A stretch of 64,000 nt of DNA from Rhodococcus koreensis (GCF_900105905.1 NZ_FNSV01000005.1:7901501-7965500), one strand, 5' to 3'; numbered from the stretch's first letter, positions 49,392 through 59,049 are shown. The notes: generated by a model from the sequence alone, not told the origin. Program-made: numbers and translations.

Positions 49392-51491
49392 CTATTTGAG
49401 ACTCGCGAGCGCGAAGGGGAGAACCGCCGCGGCACCCGCCGCGCGGACCGTCCGGGCGGCCATCGTGAGGGTCCACCCGGTGTCGGTGAGGGTGTCGACG
49501 AGCAGCACCGGTCCGGTGCCTTCGGGAACGCCGGGGGTCTCCCAGGCGTCGACGAGCCCCGCCACCCGGTAGGCGGAGTTGGCCGCGGACACCGGCGGAT
49601 GCTCGGGGCGCAGCCGCAGAACCCCCAGGTCGGTGAGCCGGCCCACCGTGGCCAGCTGCCCCGCGATCGACGCCGACAGAAGCGGGTGGGTGGCCGATTC
49701 GACCGCCATCACCGCCGTGGGACGCTCGGCCCAGTCCCAGGACGCCAGCACCTGGATGCAGGCCTTCAGGACGGCGTCGGGCGCCGGTCCGTCCGGTTCG
49801 TCGAGCAGGGAGCGCAGGCGCTGACCCCAGCCCAGATCGGACAGCCGGCCCAGCACGCGACCCGGTTCGGGACCGTCGGAGATCTTCCCGGACAGCTTCA
49901 CGCCGAGCTTCGCGAGGCCCGTGGGCCACTGTTTGCGGGGCGCCAGATCCACGCCTGGGCGCTCGAGGCGCGCTCTGGTCTGTTGCACCGCCTCGGCGTC
50001 GACGGTCGCGTCGTGGCGCTCTCCGGTGCAGTTGTCGCACCGCCCGCAGTCCGACGTGCCCGCCGCCAGACCCGGGTCGTCGAGCTGCTCGCGCAGGAAC
50101 GCCATCCGGCACGTGGTGATCCGCTGGTACTCGATCATCGCCTGCTGCTCGGATTCGCGGGCCCGCTCGAGGCGCTCGTACCGGTCGGCGTCGTACGCCC
50201 ACGGCTCCCCGGTGCCCACCCAGCCGCCCCGCACCCGGCGCACGGCGCCGTCCACGTCCAAAACCTTCAGCACCATCTCCAGCCGGGTGCGGCCGAGCTC
50301 CACGAGTGGTTCGAGCGCCTGCGTGGACTGCGGCCGATCGGTATCGAGGACCTCGATCACCCGGCGCACCACGTGCTCGCGGGGGAACGCGACGGACGCG
50401 AAATAGCTCCAGATCTGCTTGTCCTCGGATCCGGGCAGCAGGATCACCTCGGCGCGGTCGGTGGACCGGCCTGCGCGCCCGACCTGCTGGTAATAGGAGA
50501 TGGGCGACGACGGCGCACCGAGGTGTACCACGAACCCCAGGTCGGGCTTGTCGAACCCCATCCCGAGCGCGGACGTGGCCACCAGCGCCTTGACGCGGTT
50601 GCCGAGCAGGTCCTGCTCGAGGGTCTCGCGCTCGGCGGCGTCGGTCTGCCCGGTGTATGCGGCGACCGTGTGCCCCTGCTCGGACAGCAGGCTCGCCAGA
50701 TCCCGGGCCGCCGACACGGTGAGCGCGTAGATGATGCCCGAGCCGGGCAGACTGTCGAGCTTCTGGGCGAGCCACGCGGCCCGGGCGGTGGCCTCCGGAA
50801 TCTGCACGACCGACAGGTGCAGCGACTCGCGTTCGAGGCCGCCGCGCAGGACGAGGGTCTCCGCGCCGCCCACCCCGAGCTGCGTGGAGACGTCGGAGAC
50901 GACGCGGTCGTTCGCCGTGGCCGTGGTGGCCAGCACGGGGATACCCTCGCCCAGCTCGGCGATCAGCGTGCGGATCCGCCGGTAGTCGGGACGGAAGTCG
51001 TGACCCCAGTCCGACACGCAGTGCGCCTCGTCGACCACGACGAGGCCGGCGTCGGCGGCGAGGGAGGGCAGGACCTGGTCGCGGAAGTCGGGGTTGTTGA
51101 GCCGCTCGGGGCTGACCAGCAGCACGTCGAGTTCGTTGTCCGCGACCCGTGTGTGGATGTCGTCCCACTCGGTGACGTTTCCGGAGTTGATGGTGGCGGC
51201 GCGCACACCGGCGCGCTCGGCCGAGGCCACCTGGTTCCGCATCAGCGCCAGGAGCGGCGACACGATGACGGTGGGACCGTGCCCGTGTGCACGCAGGAGC
51301 TTCGCCGCGATGAAGTAGACCGCCGACTTGCCCCAGCCCGTCCGCTGGACGACGAGCGCCCGTCTGCGGCCCACCACGAGCGCCTCGATCGCCGTCCACT
51401 GGTCGTCGCGGAGGGTGGCGTGCTCGCCTGCCAGCTCGCGGAGCAGCCGTTCGGCCTCGTCACGGAGTGCGGGTTCGGTGGCGGTCGTCAT
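49392..51491 (-). CDS. recQ: RecQ-family DNA helicase with C-terminal phosphoribosyltransferase-like segment
   Basis: A 699-residue ATP-dependent helicase. Motif I is QRTGWGKS (49-56), motif II DEAHCVSDWGHDFRPDY, motif V-VI ATSALGMGFDKPDLGFVVHLG and QQVGRAGR. A zinc-binding set follows (TTCRMAFL ... DCGRCDNC). The last 40 residues, VLLVDTLTDTGWTLTMAART and following, look like the PRPP-binding loop of type I phosphoribosyltransferases. ATG 51491 is chosen; a GTG five codons earlier is possible. Stop TAG at 49392 lies 112 bp before ectA. Acts in repair or replication restart. Confidence 0.88.
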   Translation of the reverse strand: MTTATEPALRDEAERLLRELAGEHATLRDDQWTAIEALVVGRRRALVVQRTGWGKSAVYFIAAKLLRAHGHGPTVIVSPLLALMRNQVASAERAGVRAATINSGNVTEWDDIHTRVADNELDVLLVSPERLNNPDFRDQVLPSLAADAGLVVVDEAHCVSDWGHDFRPDYRRIRTLIAELGEGIPVLATTATANDRVVSDVSTQLGVGGAETLVLRGGLERESLHLSVVQIPEATARAAWLAQKLDSLPGSGIIYALTVSAARDLASLLSEQGHTVAAYTGQTDAAERETLEQDLLGNRVKALVATSALGMGFDKPDLGFVVHLGAPSSPISYYQQVGRAGRSTDRAEVILLPGSEDKQIWSYFASVAFPREHVVRRVIEVLDTDRPQSTQALEPLVELGRTRLEMVLKVLDVDGAVRRVRGGWVGTGEPWAYDADRYERLERARESEQQAMIEYQRITTCRMAFLREQLDDPGLAAGTSDCGRCDNCTGERHDATVDAEAVQQTRARLERPGVDLAPRKQWPTGLAKLGVKLSGKISDGPEPGRVLGRLSDLGWGQRLRSLLDEPDGPAPDAVLKACIQVLASWDWAERPTAVMAVESATHPLLSASIAGQLATVGRLTDLGVLRLRPEHPPVSAANSAYRVAGLVDAWETPGVPEGTGPVLLVDTLTDTGWTLTMAARTVRAAGAAAVLPFALASLK

Positions 51492-51548
51492 GCCCCCATG
51501 GTGCACGACCGGGGTGACGCGGACGATCCAGGCGAGTGCAGGGGGCGC

Positions 51549-52415
51549 TCAGCCGGGAATGGCCGCCTCGATCTCGGTGCGGGTGGGCGACGACGTGGAG
51601 GCGCCGCGGCGGGTGGTCGCGAGTGCGCCCGCCGTGCACGCGAAAGGGACAGCGGTCCCGGGGCCGCCGCGCCACGACACGCTGAGGGCGCCCGCGAAGG
51701 CGTCGCCCGCGCCGGTCGTGTCGACCACCTCGACCGCCGGGGAGCCGGCGTGGAGCGTGGTGCCGTCACTGCCCGCGTAGTCCGCGCCCGACGACCCCAG
51801 CGTGGTGACGACGTGGGAGACGGCGCCGATGACCTCGGCGCCGAGTTGCGCGGCCTCGGTCTGGTTCACCAGCAGCACGTCGATCAGCTCCACGAGTTCG
51901 GTCGGAAGTGGCTGCGCCGGTGACGGATTCACCATCACGACGGTGCCGTGGGCCGCGGCGTGCGCCGCCGCGGCCACCACGGTGCCGAGAGGTATCTCGA
52001 GTTGGCAGAGCAGGACGTCGGCGTCCGCGACCGCGGCGAGTTCGGCGGGTGTCAGGTCCACCACGGTGCTGTTGGCGCCCGGGACCACGACGATGCTGTT
52101 CTCGCCTGCGGCGTCGACGGTGATCGCCGCGATCCCGCTCGGCCCGTCGACCTCCCGCAGGTACCGGGTGTCGACCTCGGCGTCGACGAGGGCCTGCCGC
52201 AGGTCGAGGGCGAATACGTCGGAGCCGACCGCCCCGATGAATGTCACGGCCCCACCCGCCCGCGCCGCGGCGATCGCCTGGTTGGCGCCCTTGCCGCCGG
52301 GGGTGGCGGCGAAGGCGCTGCCCAGGATCGTCTCCCCGGGCCCGGGTAACCGTTCGGTCGCCGTCAGCAGATCCATGTTGACGCTGCCGACCACGGCGAC
52401 CCTGGGAGCGGACAT
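51549..52415 (-). CDS. rbsK: Ribokinase (PfkB family)
   Basis: 288 residues with the two PfkB signatures: TPGGKGANQAIAAARAGG (about 38-55) and VDTTGAGDAFAGALS (about 230-245), where the Asp of GAGD is the catalytic base. VVGSVNMDL at the N-terminus is typical of RbsK, which makes ribose 5-phosphate. No rbs transporter or repressor is adjacent. It is 9 nt downstream of the MHS carrier gene, suggesting co-transcription, so the carrier could supply the sugar, but the carrier family argues against this. Confidence 0.85.
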   Translation of the reverse strand: MSAPRVAVVGSVNMDLLTATERLPGPGETILGSAFAATPGGKGANQAIAAARAGGAVTFIGAVGSDVFALDLRQALVDAEVDTRYLREVDGPSGIAAITVDAAGENSIVVVPGANSTVVDLTPAELAAVADADVLLCQLEIPLGTVVAAAAHAAAHGTVVMVNPSPAQPLPTELVELIDVLLVNQTEAAQLGAEVIGAVSHVVTTLGSSGADYAGSDGTTLHAGSPAVEVVDTTGAGDAFAGALSVSWRGGPGTAVPFACTAGALATTRRGASTSSPTRTEIEAAIPG

Positions 52416-52424
52416 ATTCCGAGA

Positions 52425-53894
52425 CTAGCCCGCGTCGGCGGCCGCCGTCTCCTGTGCGGGCGCGGCGGATGCCTCGCCCTTGGTGCGGCGGAGACGCTTC
52501 AGGATGCGGCGGGCCTCGGCGTCCGTGGCCACGGCGGGCGGCGAACCCTCGAGGGGCTTGCGGGCGGTCTCCGAGATGAGGAGCACCGCGATCCCGCCGA
52601 CGACCGCCGCGGCCATCATGTACATCGGTGCGACGAGGTCGCTGCCCGTGGCGTCCTGCAACGCCGTGAGGACGAGGGGAGTGGTGCCACCGAAGATCGA
52701 CACCGCGAGGTTGTATCCGATCGCCAGCCCGCCGTAGCGGATTCCGGTCGGGAACAGTGCGGGAAGGACCGACGGGAAGACTCCGACGAACAGCAGCAGG
52801 AGGCCGCCGAGCATCGCCAGTCCGAGGAAGACGGTGAAGTAGTGGCCGACCCCGATCAGCAGGTACGCCGGCAGCGACAACGCGAAGAATCCGACGAAAC
52901 CGGCCAGCAGCAACGGTTTACGACCGACCCGGTCGGACAGCTTTCCGACGAAGCTGATCGCTACCATCATGATGAGCATGACGATGATCATGAGGACGAG
53001 ACCGTGCGATTCGTCGTAGCCGAGCGTGTTCGACAGGTACGTCGGCATGTAGCTGAGCAGGCCGTAGTGGGCGATGTTGTAGGTGGCGACCAGGATCACG
53101 CACAGCACCAGTGGACGCCAGTTCTCCACCAGCGTCTCGCGCAGTTTGCGTCCCGTGGATTCGTCTGCGAGCGAACGCTCTTCGGCCTGCTCCATCTGCT
53201 GGAACGCGGGCGTCTCCTCGAGCCGCAACCGCAGGTAGAGACCGATCAGACCCAGCGGACCGGCGAGCAGGAACGGAATCCGCCAGGCCCAGTCGACCAG
53301 GGCGTCGGCGCTCACCACGGTGCTGATGATGGTGACCAGTCCCGCGGCCGCGACATACCCGGCGAGGGTGCCGAATTCGAGGAAGCTCGCGAAGAACCCG
53401 CGGCGCTTGTCCGGTGCGTATTCGGCGACGAACGTGCTGGCGCCGCCGTACTCGCCGCCCGTGGAGAAGCCCTGCACGAGCCGGAACAGCACCAGCAGGA
53501 TCGGTGCCACGAGCCCGATGGATCCGTAACTCGGGATCAGGCCGATGGCGAACGTGCTGCCCGCCATCAGGATGATCGTGGTGGCGAGCACCTTCTTGCG
53601 GCCTATCCGGTCGCCGAGCGGACCGAAGAACAGTCCACCGAGCGGGCGGACGACGAAGGCGGCGGCGAAGATCGCGAACGTCGACAGCAGCTGTGCGGTG
53701 CCGCTGGCCTCGGGAAAGAAGACCTTGCCGATCGTGGTCGCCAGGTAGGCGTACACGCCGAAGTCGAACCACTCCATGGCGTTACCGAGCATGGTGGCCT
53801 TGACGGCGCGTTTGACGGAGGCTTCGTCGGTGACCGTGACATCAGGTGATTCGGCCACCTCGGCCGACGTGATCGAGTGATCTGGTGCATTCAT
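52425..53894 (-). CDS. MFS transporter, MHS family (ProP-like)
   Basis: 489 residues, 12 membrane helices expected. Signatures: MLGNAMEWFDFGVYAYLATTIGKVFFP, GPLGDRIGRKKVLATTI, QGFSTGGEYGGASTFVAEYAPDKRRGF and GKLSDRVGRKPLLLAG. The MEWFDFGVYAY and RGFFASF segments are close to the proline/glycine betaine symporter ProP, which would fit the nearby ectoine genes as an osmolyte importer; citrate or other metabolite carriers look alike. RBS GGGAG lies 8 nt before ATG. The 243-bp gap upstream (53895-54137) holds no gene I can support, only the likely promoter. Confidence 0.8.
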   Translation of the reverse strand: MNAPDHSITSAEVAESPDVTVTDEASVKRAVKATMLGNAMEWFDFGVYAYLATTIGKVFFPEASGTAQLLSTFAIFAAAFVVRPLGGLFFGPLGDRIGRKKVLATTIILMAGSTFAIGLIPSYGSIGLVAPILLVLFRLVQGFSTGGEYGGASTFVAEYAPDKRRGFFASFLEFGTLAGYVAAAGLVTIISTVVSADALVDWAWRIPFLLAGPLGLIGLYLRLRLEETPAFQQMEQAEERSLADESTGRKLRETLVENWRPLVLCVILVATYNIAHYGLLSYMPTYLSNTLGYDESHGLVLMIIVMLIMMVAISFVGKLSDRVGRKPLLLAGFVGFFALSLPAYLLIGVGHYFTVFLGLAMLGGLLLLFVGVFPSVLPALFPTGIRYGGLAIGYNLAVSIFGGTTPLVLTALQDATGSDLVAPMYMMAAAVVGGIAVLLISETARKPLEGSPPAVATDAEARRILKRLRRTKGEASAAPAQETAAADAG

Positions 53895-54137
53895 GTCTTG
53901 CGCTCCCCAGCGCAGTTATCACCCGCACGGGGCACGTACCTGATGCACGCATCTTTTCGTCGCCCGCACGGCGATTGCTGGTCGGGTTCGGCAACCCACG
54001 GCCCTTCGGCGCGATGCGGCCCCCGCCGATCGGCTCTGGCTCGTCGGTCGGTCCCGCTCCACCGTCCGGGGTGCGGGACTACCAGCTGTAAGAGCGATTA
54101 CCGTAGCAAAGGATGTGGGGGCTTGTCGGCCCGAGCG

Positions 54138-55238
54138 TCAGTACGCCCGTGCGTACTGCGCCGGAATCTGCGGCGTCACCTGGGCATTCAATACCAGTGC
54201 GGCTTTTCGTGGCCAGTACGGGTCGCGCAGCAGTTCACGCCCGAGGAACACCGCGACGGCCTCTCCCGACTCCACGATCCGCTCGGCCTGCTCCGGCTCG
54301 GTGATGAGCCCCACCGCGGCGGCCGGGACCGTGGTCTCGTTCTGGATGCGGCGGGCGAACGGAACCTGATATCCGGGGCCGACCGGGATCCGCGCGGACG
54401 CGACGCCGCCGCTGGAGACGTCGACGAGGTCGACGCCCAGATCGGCGAGCGCCTGCACGAGGGCGACGGTCTGATCCGGGGTCCAGCTGTCCGCGTCCAG
54501 CCCCGGCTCCTCGGACAACCAGTCGGTGGCCGACACCCGGACGAAGACCGGCAGTTCGGCCGGCCACACGCTGCGCACCGCGTCGACGACCTCCAGCAGG
54601 AGACGGATGCGGCCCGCGAAGCTGCCGCCGTACTCGTCGGTGCGGTGATTACTGACCGGCGAGAGGAACTGGTGCAGCAGATAGCCGTGTGCCGCATGGA
54701 CTTCCACCACCTTGAAGCCTGCGCGCGACGCCCGCTCGGCGGCGGCGGCGAAGTCCGCGACCACCTTCCGGATGTCCTCGTCCGTCGCCGCCGCGGGCGG
54801 GGTGTGGCCGCCGAAACCGATCGCGCTCGGCGCCACCGTCCGCCACGACAACGGATCGTCGTCGTCGAGGCTCCCCCCGCCGCGCCACGGGACGTGCGCG
54901 GACCCCTTGCGCCCGGCGTGACCGAGCTGGATGCCGGGAACCGCGCCGAAGTACTCGAGCTGCGCGTTGATCTGCGCGAAGGCTTCGGTCTGGGTGTCGT
55001 TCCAGATGCCGAGGTCGGCCGGGCTGATGCGGCCCTCCGGGCTGACGGCCGTCGCCTCGGTGAGGATCAGGCCCGCACCGCCGATGGCCCGCGTCACGAG
55101 GTGCGTCCGGTGCCAGTCGCCCGGCACCCCCACGTCGCTGCCGCTCACGTCGGCCGAGTACTGGCACATCGGCGCCATCCACACTCGATTGGGGACGGTG
55201 ACTCCACGGAAGGTGATGGGTTCGAACAACACGCTCAC
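54138..55238 (-). CDS. Old Yellow Enzyme-family NADH:flavin oxidoreductase (YqjM type)
   Basis: A 366-residue FMN-dependent ene-reductase. The barrel begins FEPITFRGVTVPNRVWMAPMCQYSA (the Cys in MAPMCQYS is the YqjM-type redox-tuning Cys), GIQLGHAGRKGS follows, then the substrate-binding HAAHGYLLHQFLSP and SNHRTDEYGGSFAGRIRLLLEV. It reduces activated C=C bonds; the natural substrate is unknown. GTG 55238 has AGGAG 7 nt upstream; the 13 extra codons upstream are unlikely. Its start faces proA across 113 bp. Confidence 0.9.
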   Translation of the reverse strand: MSVLFEPITFRGVTVPNRVWMAPMCQYSADVSGSDVGVPGDWHRTHLVTRAIGGAGLILTEATAVSPEGRISPADLGIWNDTQTEAFAQINAQLEYFGAVPGIQLGHAGRKGSAHVPWRGGGSLDDDDPLSWRTVAPSAIGFGGHTPPAAATDEDIRKVVADFAAAAERASRAGFKVVEVHAAHGYLLHQFLSPVSNHRTDEYGGSFAGRIRLLLEVVDAVRSVWPAELPVFVRVSATDWLSEEPGLDADSWTPDQTVALVQALADLGVDLVDVSSGGVASARIPVGPGYQVPFARRIQNETTVPAAAVGLITEPEQAERIVESGEAVAVFLGRELLRDPYWPRKAALVLNAQVTPQIPAQYARAY

Positions 55239-55339
55239 TGCAGCACTCCTACCTCTGATGGTCTCGACCAGTCGCAACCCGTCCGGGGGATGAAATCATT
55301 CCCGCCCTTCCCGCTCCGCGGGGTGTCCAGCCCTGTATA

Positions 55340-55345
55340 TAGGCT
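55340..55345 (+). promoter_or_regulatory. -10 box of proA (leaderless start)
   Basis: TAGGCT within TATATAGGCT lies 6 nt before the proA ATG, with no ribosome binding site between, so the transcript probably begins at the start codon. Confidence 0.55.
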
Positions 55346-55351
55346 GTGTTC

Positions 55352-56632
55352 ATGACTGCAGTGACTTCCACCTCGTCGGCCGGTGCCACGGTGGATACCC
55401 GTGAAGCCGTCCACGCAGCTGCCCGTCGCGCCCGCACCGCGTCGCGGGTCCTCGCGCTGCTCACCACCGCGCAGAAGGATGCGGCGCTCCACGCGGCGGC
55501 CGACGCCGTGCTCGCCGCGTCCACCGACATCCTCGCCGCCAACGCCGCCGACATCGAGGCGGCCAGGGCGTCGGGCACCGAGGACTCCCTGCTCGACCGG
55601 CTGCGGCTGACCGCGGAACGGATCGAGGGGATCGCGTCCGGTCTGCGTCAGGTTGCAGGGCTGCCCGACCCGGTCGGTGAGGTGGTGCGCGGCTCCACAC
55701 TCCCGAACGGTCTCGAACTGCGTCAGCTGCGGGTTCCGCTCGGCGTGGTGGGCATGGTGTACGAGGCCAGGCCCAACGTCACCGTCGACGCGTTCGGGCT
55801 GGCCCTGAAGTCGGGTAATGCGGCCCTGCTGCGCGGCTCCTCGTCCGCGGCGAAGTCGAATGCAGCGCTGGTCGTGGCGCTGCGGGCGGCGCTGGCGGCG
55901 CAGCAGCTGCCGGAGGACGCCGTGCAGTTGCTGCCGAGCGAGGACCGCTCCAGCGTGACGCACCTGATCCAGGCCCGCGGGCTGGTGGACGTCGTGATTC
56001 CCCGCGGCGGGGCCGGTCTGATCAGCGCCGTGGTGCGCGACGCGACCGTCCCGACGATCGAGACGGGCGTCGGCAACTGCCACGTCTACGTTCACGCGGC
56101 GGCCGATCTGGAGATGGCGGAACGGGTCCTGCTCAATTCCAAGACGCGGCGGCCGAGTGTCTGCAACACCGCGGAGACCGTGCTGGTCGACGCCGCGATC
56201 GCCGAGACGGCGGTGCCGAAGCTCCTGCAGGCCCTGCAGATGCACAGTGTGACCGTGCACGGGGACCTGCCCGGGCTGGTGCCCGCGACGGAGTCGGACT
56301 GGTCCGAGGAGTACCTCACCCTCGACGTGGCACTCAAGGTGGTCGACGACCTGAACGCCGCGGTCGAGCACATCGACCGGTACGGCACCGGCCACACCGA
56401 GGCCATCGTGACGTCCGACCTCGCGGCCGCCCGCGAGTTCACCGCCCGGGTCGACGCGGCCGCCGTCATGGTCAACGCCTCCACCGCCTTCACCGACGGC
56501 GAGCAGTTCGGATTCGGTGCCGAGATCGGGATCTCCACGCAGAAACTGCACGCCCGCGGACCGATGGGCCTGCCCGAACTGACGTCCACCAAGTGGATCG
56601 TGTGGGGAGACGGGCACACCCGCCCGGTCTAG
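55352..56632 (+). CDS. proA: Gamma-glutamyl phosphate reductase
   Basis: Second step of proline synthesis, glutamyl phosphate to glutamate semialdehyde with NADPH. 426 residues of the aldehyde dehydrogenase superfamily; catalytic Cys in RRPSVCNTAE, and LGVVGMVYEARPNVTVDAF and IETGVGNCHVYV are diagnostic. ATG 55352 fits the leaderless layout (GTG 55346 would begin inside it). In mycobacteria proA similarly lies near nadD. Confidence 0.95.
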   Translation: MTAVTSTSSAGATVDTREAVHAAARRARTASRVLALLTTAQKDAALHAAADAVLAASTDILAANAADIEAARASGTEDSLLDRLRLTAERIEGIASGLRQVAGLPDPVGEVVRGSTLPNGLELRQLRVPLGVVGMVYEARPNVTVDAFGLALKSGNAALLRGSSSAAKSNAALVVALRAALAAQQLPEDAVQLLPSEDRSSVTHLIQARGLVDVVIPRGGAGLISAVVRDATVPTIETGVGNCHVYVHAAADLEMAERVLLNSKTRRPSVCNTAETVLVDAAIAETAVPKLLQALQMHSVTVHGDLPGLVPATESDWSEEYLTLDVALKVVDDLNAAVEHIDRYGTGHTEAIVTSDLAAAREFTARVDAAAVMVNASTAFTDGEQFGFGAEIGISTQKLHARGPMGLPELTSTKWIVWGDGHTRPV

Positions 56633-56696
56633 ACCCCGCCGGCCGTCCCTTCCGTCAAGCCCCCTCTGCCCGTCACCCCTTCTGAAAGGAGCGAGC

Positions 56697-57578
56697 GTGG
56701 ACCGCGCACTGCCCACCACGAAGCCGTTCTTCGCCAGCGTCGACGACGTCATCGCTCGGCTCGCCGAAACCGGTTACCTGTCCGACAAGGGCACCGCGAC
56801 CGCGGTGTTCCTCGCCGACCGGCTCGGAAAGCCCCTGCTCATCGAGGGTCCCGCCGGAGTCGGCAAGACCGAGCTGGCCCGCGCCGTGGCCGAGACCACC
56901 GGCGCCGAACTGGTGCGGTTGCAGTGCTACGAGGGCGTCGACGAGGCCCGCGCCCTGTACGAGTGGAATCACGCGAAGCAGATCCTGCGCATCCAGGCGG
57001 GCAGCGACCACAGCTGGGACGCCACCAAGGCGGACGTCTTCTCCGAGGAGTTCCTGCTGTCGCGGCCGTTGCTGACCGCCATCCGGCGCGAGGACCCGAC
57101 GGTGCTGCTGATCGACGAGACCGACAAGGCCGACGTCGAGATCGAGGGCCTGCTTCTCGAGGTGCTCAGCGATTTCGCGGTCACCGTCCCCGAACTGGGC
57201 ACCATCACCGCCACGCGCAAGCCGTTCGTCGTCCTCACCTCGAACGCCACCCGCGAACTGTCGGAGGCGCTCAAACGTCGGTGCCTGTTCCTGCACCTCG
57301 ACTTCCCCGACGCCGAACTCGAGCGGAGGATCCTCGCGAGCCGGGTGCCGGAACTGCCCGAGGCGGTGGCCGAGCAGCTGGTCAAGACGATCCGTGTGCT
57401 GCGCGGCATGCAGCTGAAGAAGCTGCCGTCGGTGGCCGAGACCATCGACTGGGGTCGCACCCTCCTGGCGCTCGGGCTCGACACCCTCGACGACGACGCC
57501 GTGCGCGCGACGCTGGGTGTCGTTCTCAAGCACCAATCCGACCAGCTGCGGGCCGCTGCCGAGCTGCGACTGAACTGA
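56697..57578 (+). CDS. MoxR-type AAA+ ATPase
   Basis: 293 residues: Walker A GPAGVGKTE (51-59), Walker B VLLIDETDKAD, sensor 1 VLTSNATRELSEALKRRCLFL. The ADK variant of the Walker B tail and the lack of other domains place it in the MoxR group, which acts as a chaperone-like loader for metalloproteins or complexes. It has a strong AAAGGAG site before GTG 56697 and is 10 nt upstream of a VWA protein, the typical partner (CoxD/CoxE-like pair). No CO dehydrogenase or other metalloenzyme genes are adjacent. Confidence 0.88.
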   Translation: MDRALPTTKPFFASVDDVIARLAETGYLSDKGTATAVFLADRLGKPLLIEGPAGVGKTELARAVAETTGAELVRLQCYEGVDEARALYEWNHAKQILRIQAGSDHSWDATKADVFSEEFLLSRPLLTAIRREDPTVLLIDETDKADVEIEGLLLEVLSDFAVTVPELGTITATRKPFVVLTSNATRELSEALKRRCLFLHLDFPDAELERRILASRVPELPEAVAEQLVKTIRVLRGMQLKKLPSVAETIDWGRTLLALGLDTLDDDAVRATLGVVLKHQSDQLRAAAELRLN

Positions 57579-57588
57579 AGGACTCCCC

Positions 57589-59049
57589 ATGGCTGTTGGT
57601 GGTCCCCTCGCGTCCCCGTCGAAGCCGGGCGGTCCCGCGGCGCCACACGGGCTGCCGGGGCATCTCGTCGACTTCGTCGAGGCGCTGCGGCGGCGCGGGA
57701 TCACGGTCGGACCGTCCGAGACGGTCGACGCCGGACAGGTGATGTCGGTCCTCGACCTGCTGGACCGCGAATCCCTGCGGGAGGGTCTGGCGTGTGCGTT
57801 GCTGCGGCGGCCCACCCATCGGCCCACCTTCGACGCGTTGTTCGAACTCTGGTTCCCGGCGGCGGTCGGGAACCGGGCGGCCGGGGCGATCGACACGAGC
57901 CTGCCGCGCAACGCGAAGGGTGACATCGACTACGAGGCGCTGCGCGAGCTGATCGTCGACCTCCTCACCGACGGGTCGCCGGAGGCGCTCGAGCTCACCG
58001 AGTTGCTGACCGCGCAGATGGTCGAGGAACTGGGGCAGTACCAGTCGGCGAACGGCCCGTCGTTCTCCGCCTACCAGGCGCTGCGGGACGTCGCACCGGA
58101 AACCCTGCTGAAGAAGATCCTCGACGGACTGCTGGGCAATCAGCAGGACACCGGGGCCCGGACGACGGAAAGCTACGAATCCGAGGTGGCCAAGCGCACC
58201 GCCGCCCAGCGGATCGCCGACTTCCGCAAGATGATCGAGAAGGAGACGCGGCGCCGGTCGGCCGAGAACCTCGGCAAGGAACGGGTGGCGTCGTACGGCG
58301 TCCCCCGGCTGGCCGAGGAAGTCGACTTCCTGCGCGCCTCGGACGCCGAGCTGACCGCGCTGAAACGCAACGTCACCCCGCTGGCACGGCTGCTCGCCAG
58401 CCGACTGGCCGTGCGGCGCAGCCGGGCGAGTGCCGGTTCGATCGACCTGCGCCGGACCCTGCGCAAGTCGATGTCCACCGGCGGCGTGCCCATCGACCTC
58501 GTCCAGCGCAAACCCCGGCGGGCGCGTCCCGAACTCGTCGTGATGTGCGACGTGTCGGGTTCGGTGGCCGGCTTCAGCCACTTCACCCTGCTGCTCGTCC
58601 ACGCGCTGCGCGAACAGTTCTCCCGGGTGCGGGTGTTCGCGTTCATCGACACCACCGACGAGGTCACCCGATTCTTCGACGCGGGGGCCGACCTCGGCAG
58701 CGCCATGTCGCGGATGATCCGGGAAGCCGACCTGGTCGGCTACGACGGGCACTCCGACTACGGCAACGCGTTCGGGGTGTTCGCCGAGCGGTTCACCCAG
58801 AGCATCACGTCCCGCACGTCCCTGCTGGTACTCGGCGACGGCCGCAACAACTACCGCGACCCGAACCTGGAGGCACTGGCCGGACTCGTGTCGGTGGCGA
58901 AACACGCGCACTGGCTCAACCCGGAGCCCCGCGGTCAGTGGGGATCGGGCGACTCGGCGGCCAAGGTGTACAACGAGGTCATCAGCATGCACGAATGCCG
59001 ATCCGCTCAGCAGCTGGCGTCGGTGGTCGCCGGATTGCTGCCGGTGTGA
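57589..59049 (+). CDS. VWA domain protein, CoxE-like, partner of the MoxR ATPase
   Basis: 486 residues. The C-terminal half is a von Willebrand factor A domain with the metal-ion site DVSGS (Asp321, Ser323, Ser325) and later TDE and GDGRNNY elements. The N-terminal half (GLPGHLVDFVEALRRRGITVGPSETVDA) matches the CoxE family start. MoxR-VWA pairs insert metals or assemble complexes, for example CoxE in CO dehydrogenase maturation. Here the target is unknown. Confidence 0.86.
   Translation: MAVGGPLASPSKPGGPAAPHGLPGHLVDFVEALRRRGITVGPSETVDAGQVMSVLDLLDRESLREGLACALLRRPTHRPTFDALFELWFPAAVGNRAAGAIDTSLPRNAKGDIDYEALRELIVDLLTDGSPEALELTELLTAQMVEELGQYQSANGPSFSAYQALRDVAPETLLKKILDGLLGNQQDTGARTTESYESEVAKRTAAQRIADFRKMIEKETRRRSAENLGKERVASYGVPRLAEEVDFLRASDAELTALKRNVTPLARLLASRLAVRRSRASAGSIDLRRTLRKSMSTGGVPIDLVQRKPRRARPELVVMCDVSGSVAGFSHFTLLLVHALREQFSRVRVFAFIDTTDEVTRFFDAGADLGSAMSRMIREADLVGYDGHSDYGNAFGVFAERFTQSITSRTSLLVLGDGRNNYRDPNLEALAGLVSVAKHAHWLNPEPRGQWGSGDSAAKVYNEVISMHECRSAQQLASVVAGLLPV

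Noticed and set aside
53895..54137. Small genes in the gap between the MHS carrier and the Old Yellow Enzyme gene
   Set aside because: Short frames there lack ribosome binding sites and codon bias; I see only a promoter region.
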